Source: Bacillota bacterium
Lineage (GTDB): Bacteria; Bacillota; Clostridia; Christensenellales; Aristaeellaceae
Direction of reading: 5' to 3'
NCBI GenBank assembly: GCA_023459275.1
Contig: JAEWVC010000019.1
Coordinates: 1-64,000, forward strand
Length of the DNA: 64,000 nt
Position 1 is the stretch's first letter; the number at the start of each line of letters is the position of its first letter. The position numbers and the translations under genes were made by a program. Below are positions 58,927 to 64,000 of the stretch, one piece after another. The notes beneath the pieces were generated by a model. The model ran no database searches. It worked only from the letters and a program-made list of their open reading frames with translations, and was not told the origin of the DNA.

Positions 58927-59000
58927 TTGAAAAAAGAAAGGCCCGGATGATATAATAAAGCCATCCGGGAGTTTTTGGATTTTCCATGCAATCATCCGGG
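58927..59000 (+). promoter_or_regulatory. promoter with repeated CATCCGGG sites
   Basis: TTGAAA (58927-58932), 18-bp spacer, extended -10 TGATATAAT (58948-58956). The -10 is enclosed by the inverted repeat CCCGGATG (58942-58949) / CATCCGGG (58962-58969), and a third copy CATCCGGG (58993-59000) follows exactly 31 bp after the second. Suggests a repressor operator over the -10 plus an auxiliary half site. Confidence 0.55.
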
Positions 59001-59020
59001 AAGAAGGGCGGGCGGCGTGT

Positions 59021-59371
59021 ATGCGCAGCATGGCTTTGCGGTTTCTGGCCTGCGTGGGGGCGGTTCCCCTGAGTGTATACCTCCTGCCCGGCGTCACCGC
59101 GCCGGACTATACCTATGCCGTTGTCGCCGGAGCGGTCCTGGGGGTGATCTACCTCGTATTACGCCCGGTGATGAAGCTGCTTTTGGGTCTCCTTGGCCTG
59201 ATCACCCTGGGGCTGATCTATGTGCTGCTGGATGCCTGGCTGGTTCAGCTTTGCGGCTGGATCATGGAGGGCAAATTCCAGGTGGAAAACTTCTGGTGGG
59301 CGCTGGCTACAGCCTTGATCGTAAACGTGGCGCGGGGGATTTTCGGGAAATTGTTCAAACCAGCAAAATAA
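59021..59371 (+). CDS. phage-holin-like membrane protein (DUF360/YvlD type)
   Basis: 116 residues with four membrane helices (ALRFLACVGAVPLSVYLLPGV, YAVVAGAVLGVIYLVLRPVMKLLLGLLGLITLGLIYVLLDAWLV, FWWALATALIVNVARGIFG). This matches the phage holin family 4 / YvlD group, which in Bacillota are cellular proteins, not phage lysis proteins. Role unknown. ATG after GGGCGGG; own promoter. 13 bases before the ThrE-like pair. Confidence 0.75.
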   Translation: MRSMALRFLACVGAVPLSVYLLPGVTAPDYTYAVVAGAVLGVIYLVLRPVMKLLLGLLGLITLGLIYVLLDAWLVQLCGWIMEGKFQVENFWWALATALIVNVARGIFGKLFKPAK

Positions 59372-59384
59372 AATCGGAGGAAAT

Positions 59385-60185
59385 ATGGCGGCGGAAGAAA
59401 CAGGCGCAGTTGCGGCTAACCATGCGGCCATGATGGAGGCTGTGCAGCTGGCCGGCCGGATCATATTGGAAAACGGCGGCGAAACCTACCGGGTGGAGGA
59501 TACGGCGGAACGCATGGCCCGCGCATTCGGCCTGACGAAGGCGGAAGTGTTTGCCGTGCCCAGCGGCGTATTCGTGACCCTGGCATTCCCCGACGGGGAG
59601 GAGCGGACAGCCGTTATGCGCATCCGCCGCCGGGGCATCCATCTCAAAAAAGTGGACGATGCCAACCAGGTCAGCCGGCAGGTGGCGGATGGTATTCTTT
59701 CCCCCGGGGAGGCGCTGGAGAGGCTGAAAGAGATCGCCGCCTGGGAGGATAAAAAGGGCCGGTCCCTGATGCCTTGGGCTGCGGCGGTATCCTCCTTCAG
59801 CTTTGCTATGATGTTCGGCGGCGGATTCTTTGACGGGATGGCTGCCTTTGTCTGCGGGCTGCTGACCCAGGGGCTCATCCGCCTCATCCGGCGGTACAGC
59901 ATGCAGTCCATTATCGCCAGTCTGGCGGGCGGCGCCATCTGCGCCCTGGTCCCGCTCCTGCTGAACCGCCTGACGGGGCTGGGCGTGGTGGACGCCATGG
60001 TGGCCGGGGCCCTGATGCCCCTGCTGCCGGGGCTGGCCATGACCAACGCGGTGCAGGACACCATGCGGGGAGACATGCTCTCCGGCGTGACCCACGCCGC
60101 CCAGGCCATCCTGATCGGCGCGCTGGTCGCGGGCGGCGCGCTTTTTGGGCAAAGCCTGTTCCTTTTGATCGAAAGGGGGCTATAG
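59385..60185 (+). CDS. threonine/serine exporter family protein, N-terminal ThrE component
   Basis: 266 residues. The cytoplasmic ThrE_N domain begins with AVQLAGRIILENGGETYRVEDTAERMARAFGL; about five membrane helices follow. Together with the next small gene it corresponds to a split ThrE, normally a single long protein in actinobacteria. Exports threonine/serine or possibly succinate (YjjP-like). ATG after GGAGG. Confidence 0.85.
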   Translation: MAAEETGAVAANHAAMMEAVQLAGRIILENGGETYRVEDTAERMARAFGLTKAEVFAVPSGVFVTLAFPDGEERTAVMRIRRRGIHLKKVDDANQVSRQVADGILSPGEALERLKEIAAWEDKKGRSLMPWAAAVSSFSFAMMFGGGFFDGMAAFVCGLLTQGLIRLIRRYSMQSIIASLAGGAICALVPLLLNRLTGLGVVDAMVAGALMPLLPGLAMTNAVQDTMRGDMLSGVTHAAQAILIGALVAGGALFGQSLFLLIERGL

Positions 60186-60189
60186 GCGG

Positions 60190-60636
60190 ATGGGTACTTC
60201 CCTTTTGAGTGCGCTTGCCACCAGCTTTTTTGCCACGCTTGGCTTCGGTGTGCTGCTGCACGCTCCCACCCGGGCCCTGTGGCAGGCAGCCCTGGCGGGC
60301 ATGGCGGCCAACGGCTGCTACTATGCCCTTGGCGCCCTGCATCTGCCGGACCCCGCCGCCATCTTCGCCGCGGCATTAGGCGCCTCCCTGCTGGCCGAAC
60401 TGCTTGCGCGCCGTATGAAAATGGCCGCCACAGTGTTTATCACCCTGTCCATCATCCCGCTGGTGCCCGGCCTTGCGCTCTATCGGGCCATGGCAGCCTT
60501 GGCGCGTGGGGAAAGCGAAGCCGGGCTGTCGCAGGGGGTAAGCGCCATGACCTCCTTTTTGATGATCGCCCTGGGGATCGGCCTGGGCTCCTTTCTGGTC
60601 CGGCTGGGAAAAAAAGCAGGACCGCGCCCCTCTTAA
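60190..60636 (+). CDS. threonine/serine exporter family protein, C-terminal ThrE_2 component
   Basis: 148 residues with four to five helices: SALATSFFATLGFGVLLHAPTRALWQAALAGMAANGCYY, AATVFITLSIIPLVPGLALYRAM. YjjB-type partner of the preceding YjjP/ThrE_N-type gene, 4 bases downstream. Followed by a bidirectional terminator. Confidence 0.85.
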   Translation: MGTSLLSALATSFFATLGFGVLLHAPTRALWQAALAGMAANGCYYALGALHLPDPAAIFAAALGASLLAELLARRMKMAATVFITLSIIPLVPGLALYRAMAALARGESEAGLSQGVSAMTSFLMIALGIGLGSFLVRLGKKAGPRPS

Positions 60637-60652
60637 AAAATATGCCGGATGC

Positions 60653-60696
60653 AAAAAACGGGCGGAGCGCCGGAAACGCTTCGCCCGCTTTTTTTA
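60653..60696. terminator. bidirectional intrinsic terminator
   Basis: CGGGCGGAGCG pairs with CGCTTCGCCCG (60659-60687) with A-run before and T-run after (TTTTTTT). It serves the ThrE genes on the + strand and the peptidoglycan-binding gene on the - strand. Confidence 0.88.
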
Positions 60697-62382
60697 TTGG
60701 TCGGTTTCCACATAGGTGATCCCGGTCAATTCCTTCCAGGCAGCGCGGATTGCCTTTTGGTTCGTCACGCCGTAATCCGGATCATTTTTCTCGCACTCGC
60801 TCATATCCCGCAGGAAGTGTACGCACAGGTGGCCGTCAAACCCGTTGCCCAGGATGGAACCGCTCAGATGCGCCACATCATGGGTGGTGGCCACCGTCCA
60901 CCGTCCGTCGGGAAGCCGGACATACACGGGCTTGGGTGTCCAGGTGACCTTGCCGCCGAAGGCCAGGTACATGATCTGCGTATCCCGAAGCGTCAGCGGC
61001 TCGGAGTCGGCGTGGTGCCCCAGGGAGTACAGCCGCAGCGTCCAGCTCCGTTTGGTGGCTGGATCGAACACCAGAATCTGCTGCCCACTCCTTATGCTGG
61101 GTTTGACATCATTGTACCAGTGCAGAAGCTGTACCTCGCTCTTGGCGGGGCCGTCGATGATCCCCGCGCCCTCCTCCAACGCCGGGAGAGGGGTGGAGGC
61201 ATTTTTCGCGCTGCCGCCATAGAGCACCAATTGCGTTTTCTGCCCAGCCACACCATCCGCCGTCAAATCATTGAGGAGTTGAAACTGCACCACTGCGGAA
61301 CGCGTTTCCGTGGTGTATGTGCCTGTCACCGCAGCCTCATACCCCAGGTCCTTTAACGCCTGCTGAAGCTTGGTGACTGCTTCACCCGTGGAGTTGAGCT
61401 TCAACGTGGAATAGCTGGGGGTGGGGGTGGGGGTAGATTCGCCGGCTTTGTTGGGATTCTCCCCAAATAGAACCGCATACGTCTTCGCGCCGGCCAGCCC
61501 ATCGCTGGTCAGCCCGTTGTTCCCTTGAAACGCCTTTACCGCAGCGGCGGTGGCATTGTCATATGTGCCATTGATTCCCCCCGAATAATAGCCAAGATCG
61601 GCGAGCTTTTGCTGCACCCACCGGACATCCTCCCCCGTATACCCACCGCGCAGCGTGCGGGTGGGAATGTTTGTGCCGGATGTGGCAGCCGGTGCGGGGG
61701 TGGCCGTTGGCACAGAGGTGGGTGTCGGCGTGGGTGTGGCCGTGGCCGAATCCGTTGCGGGTGGCGCGGTGGCTTCCCCGGAGGCAGCCTGCCCATACAG
61801 CAGCGTCAGCGTCCGGTTCCCCGCCAGCCCATCCACCGTAAGGCCGTTATTCTTTTGAAACTGTTTTACGGCGGTCTGTGTGCCCCTGCCAAATTTTCCG
61901 TCAGCGGCACCGGGTGCATACCCCAGGCTGATCAGCGCCTGCTGCATGGCCTTGACCGCGCTGCCGCTGTCACCGTTGCGCAGCGTCGCGTAGGTCCCCG
62001 AGGAAGACCCGCCGGAGGCACCCGCCGGTGTGGGTGCAGGCGTAGAGATGGGCGCAGCCGTGCTGCCCGTACCGCTTTCAGACCCTGCGCCGTATAGGGC
62101 GGTCAGCGTGAGATTCCCCGCCAACCCATCCGCCGTGAGGCCCTTAGCCCTTTGAAACTGTTTGACGGCGTTTTCTGTTCCTCTGCCAAATTTGCCGTCC
62201 ACACCCCCGGGGTCATACCCCAAGTCTATCAAAGCCTGCTGCATCGCCCGCACCGCGTCGCCGCTGTCGCCGTAGCGCAGTGTTGCATAACCTGCCATCG
62301 CCGTAGGCACGGAAAGAATGGAAGTCATGCACAGGATAGCTGCCAGGATCAGCGCAGCATGGCTGCGGAGCCTTATACGCAT
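60694..62382 (-). CDS. secreted peptidoglycan-binding protein with four PG_binding_1 repeats
   Basis: 562 residues. Signal peptide MRIRLRSHAALILAAILCMTSILSVPTAMA. Four PG_binding_1 repeats of about 65 residues follow (e.g. LRYGDSGDAVRAMQQALIDLGY, LRNGDSGSAVKAMQQALISLGY, LRGGYTGEDVRWVQQKLADLGY, LKLNSTGEAVTKLQQALKDLGY), joined by Thr/Pro-rich linkers. The C-terminal 150 residues (VQLLHWYNDVKPSIRSGQQILVFD to the end) are a separate domain with TTHDVAHLSG and GHLCVHFLRDMSE, whose His and Cys look catalytic. I recall this C-terminal type only from uncharacterised clostridial proteins. Likely wall-bound. ATG after GGAGG. Confidence 0.82.
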   Translation of the reverse strand: MRIRLRSHAALILAAILCMTSILSVPTAMAGYATLRYGDSGDAVRAMQQALIDLGYDPGGVDGKFGRGTENAVKQFQRAKGLTADGLAGNLTLTALYGAGSESGTGSTAAPISTPAPTPAGASGGSSSGTYATLRNGDSGSAVKAMQQALISLGYAPGAADGKFGRGTQTAVKQFQKNNGLTVDGLAGNRTLTLLYGQAASGEATAPPATDSATATPTPTPTSVPTATPAPAATSGTNIPTRTLRGGYTGEDVRWVQQKLADLGYYSGGINGTYDNATAAAVKAFQGNNGLTSDGLAGAKTYAVLFGENPNKAGESTPTPTPSYSTLKLNSTGEAVTKLQQALKDLGYEAAVTGTYTTETRSAVVQFQLLNDLTADGVAGQKTQLVLYGGSAKNASTPLPALEEGAGIIDGPAKSEVQLLHWYNDVKPSIRSGQQILVFDPATKRSWTLRLYSLGHHADSEPLTLRDTQIMYLAFGGKVTWTPKPVYVRLPDGRWTVATTHDVAHLSGSILGNGFDGHLCVHFLRDMSECEKNDPDYGVTNQKAIRAAWKELTGITYVETDQ

Positions 62383-62582
62383 GAAAACGGTCCTCCTTGG
62401 AAGGGATGCCCATAGTATAGCAAATTATGACGTATTGGTAAATAAGTTTTAAGATTTTATTACAAATATTATTTCCTCGGGAATGGTGTGTAAAATTTGC
62501 CAGCCGGTATTGAATAGGGAACGAAACAAGCAGGAAAACCCGTTATTATGGAAGAACGATAAGGAAAAAAGGAGGGATCGTA

Positions 62583-63536
62583 GTGGCAAAACCATGGTCG
62601 GCCCGCGGAAAGTGGCTTATCAGCCTGCTTGTGTTGCTGGCCTCCATCCTGATCGTTTCAGCGGCATCGGCAGATGGCACGTTTGTGATCCAGGTGGACA
62701 AGCTGGACATGAGCAAGCTGAACGATACGGACTATGTCAACGAGTATTTGTCCGCGGCAACCCAGTATATCCGGATCAATTATGCACTTAATGGTACAAA
62801 ACAGGTACAGCTGAAGGTGGTACAAACCAGCTCGGGCAATGTTGTCCTGGATAAAAATTACGGTCAGAAATCCGGCACCTTTCGATCAGAGGACATCTAT
62901 CTGAAGTTTTCCAGCAGTTCCACCATCCAATATACCGTCTTTCTCACCGTGGGTCAGGACACATACACCGTCCCCTTCTACCGCCGACTGATGGTACTCA
63001 AGAACAACACTGCGTGTACTTTCGGCGTGCGCATCAAGCAATTGAACAAGCGGCTGACGGATGCCTGGCCCATGGCGACGCCCCTTGATTTGACAGAGAT
63101 CGCCGCCCTGCCCGGTGGCATCAAGCGCATCGACCTGTGTGCAAGCAACATGTATGTCATCGGCACGGTGACCGTCAGGGTCAGGGATGACAAGCTTCGC
63201 ATCTCACTGCAGCTTATGGAGGATGAGGACGCGGATGAGCGCAGTTTTCAAATTGCTGAACAGCATTTGTTCCTGATCACATCCCCTTCCGAATGGAACA
63301 GCCTCGATCCCCAGCGCCTTGCGGAAAATGCGTACGAGATCGGCGTGGATATCGATCTGACAGAAAGCCTGCCGAACGTACAGTATGTGGTCCTGTACCT
63401 GCCCGTCAAGCTGACGTATGACCCCAACGGGCTTTCGCGTTTTGAATACAACCAGAAGGAAAACCCCGAACTGATCCGCCAGTTGGAAATCTGGGATGCC
63501 ATGAAGGAGCTGGAAACCGTCAAGGCAGTGGGATAA
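62583..63536 (+). CDS. secreted hypothetical protein
   Basis: 317 residues with GTG start after GGAGGGATCG. Signal-type N-terminus (MAKPWSARGKWLISLLVLLASILIVSAASA). The mature part is beta-rich (YIRINYALNGTKQVQLKVVQTSSGNVVLDKNYG, IQYTVFLTVGQDTYTVPFYRR) without a family I recognise. Terminator follows. Divergent from the peptidoglycan-binding gene, so possibly also a cell-envelope protein. Confidence 0.7.
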   Translation: MAKPWSARGKWLISLLVLLASILIVSAASADGTFVIQVDKLDMSKLNDTDYVNEYLSAATQYIRINYALNGTKQVQLKVVQTSSGNVVLDKNYGQKSGTFRSEDIYLKFSSSSTIQYTVFLTVGQDTYTVPFYRRLMVLKNNTACTFGVRIKQLNKRLTDAWPMATPLDLTEIAALPGGIKRIDLCASNMYVIGTVTVRVRDDKLRISLQLMEDEDADERSFQIAEQHLFLITSPSEWNSLDPQRLAENAYEIGVDIDLTESLPNVQYVVLYLPVKLTYDPNGLSRFEYNQKENPELIRQLEIWDAMKELETVKAVG

Positions 63537-63579
63537 ACCTGCGGGCCCACCGCCGTGTCTTTCCGGGCTTTCAGCCATC

Positions 63580-63614
63580 AAAAGGCGCTCCGTGTGTAAG
63601 TACGGGGCGCCTTT
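63580..63614 (+). terminator. intrinsic terminator of the secreted protein gene
   Basis: AAAAGGCGCTCCGT pairs with ACGGGGCGCCTTTT around a 7-base loop, ending in the T-run. Confidence 0.85.
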
Positions 63615-63678
63615 TGCCATCCCTCCCTGCGTATACGTCATCCTCCGCCCCATATATTATACCAATTGGAGGAAAGGC

Positions 63679-64000
63679 GTGGTTCTTTTGAAGCGGGGCT
63701 GGAAGCATCTATTTCTCCCCTGTCTGGCCGGGGCGTTTGCGGGTCTTATGCTATGCTTTCCAGGCGAGGCGGCTCAGGCGGCCGCGGACGCCTGCCTGCT
63801 ATGGGCAACGGCCGTGCTGCCCAGCCTTTTCCCCTTTCTCGTATGCATGCTTTGGATCACAGGCAGTATCCATTCAAAAGAAAAGGGCGGCATCAGCCGC
63901 CTGCTAGGTTTGCCCAAGATATTCCTGCCGGTACTTGCACAGGGGCTGTTTGCAGGGTCTCCGGGAGGAGCAAGGCTTTCCCAGGAGCTTGACATAAAGG
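63679..64000 (+). CDS. YlbJ-like sporulation/nucleoside-recognition membrane protein, partial
   Basis: The first 107 codons of a gene cut by the window edge. GTG at 63679, 6 bases after GGAGG; a TTG at 63688 is an alternative. Translation gives GWKHLFLPCLAGAFAGLMLCF, then ADACLLWATAVLPSLFPFLV and LAQGLFAGSPGGARLSQE. The LPSLFPF and SPGGARL segments correspond to the LPSLLPF and SGYPVGAKL blocks of YlbJ-type sporulation membrane proteins. Supports an endospore-forming lineage. Confidence 0.65.
   Translation, partial: MVLLKRGWKHLFLPCLAGAFAGLMLCFPGEAAQAAADACLLWATAVLPSLFPFLVCMLWITGSIHSKEKGGISRLLGLPKIFLPVLAQGLFAGSPGGARLSQELDIK

Noticed and set aside
1..64000. tRNA or rRNA genes
   Set aside because: No cloverleaf-like or rRNA-like sequence was noticed in the intergenic regions; a tRNAscan/Infernal run would be decisive.

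Overview
The window reads as a G+C-rich Bacillota genome, most likely an uncultured, gut-type Clostridia. The evidence is: strong AGGAGG ribosome binding sites with occasional GTG/TTG starts, consensus TTGACA-17-TATAAT promoters, ABC sugar importers without their own ATPase, DUF58/MoxR and DhaK/DhaL modules, an IS200-type element, and a YlbJ-like sporulation membrane gene cut by the right edge. No rRNA or tRNA genes and no cas genes were recognised. Assignments rest on reading motifs, not on database searches.

Layout. 1-9.5 kb: a LacI-type regulator divergent from an ABC importer operon that also encodes a heparinase II/III-like lyase, a DUF2264 protein and a GH88 unsaturated glucuronyl hydrolase, i.e. 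uptake and lyase-based breakdown of an acidic (uronic) polysaccharide. 9.8-16.2 kb: an OGG1-like glycosylase plus a PHP hydrolase, then a reverse-strand xylulokinase-GH27 alpha-galactosidase operon and a YARHG-domain secreted protein. 16.3-23.7 kb: MoxR-DUF58-membrane protein operon, two metallo-beta-lactamase-fold genes, an IS200-like element, a small membrane/coiled-coil protein, and a CcdA/TlpA-type thiol redox pair.

24-37.5 kb is the most interesting part. A reverse-strand operon (DUF6259 protein, solute-binding protein, two permeases, secreted DUF4185/GH183 protein, cytoplasmic DUF2961/GH172 protein), a LacI regulator, and a forward GH116-fucI operon share one operator motif (core TGACATCGATGTCA). 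GH183, GH172 and GH116 are the endo-, exo-alpha- and exo-beta-D-arabinofuranosidase families known to degrade mycobacterial D-arabinan, and FucI also isomerises D-arabinose. The genes therefore look like a coordinated D-arabinan (or related D-arabinofuranoside) utilisation locus: secreted endo-cleavage, ABC import, cytoplasmic exo-cleavage, isomerisation to D-ribulose.

37.6-49 kb: a decayed type I-E-like CRISPR fragment (two repeats, one spacer), an IS3-type remnant, a GH127 gene, an AraC regulator, and an ABC importer operon continuing into SorC regulator-DhaL-DhaK-class I aldolase-msrA. 49.4-64 kb: a class A beta-lactamase-fold protein, argGH, a frameshifted isochorismatase gene, ruvCAB-queA, PadR and a chromate transporter, a holin-like membrane protein, a split ThrE-type exporter, two secreted proteins and the partial YlbJ-like gene.

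A family of intergenic palindromes (core CTTTTTGAAAAAAG between G-rich and C-rich arms, followed by a GAAAAACTTCATT tail) recurs at least seven times and twice supplies the stop codon of a gene. All three ABC sugar operons carry a strong stem-loop exactly between the solute-binding protein gene and the first permease gene.
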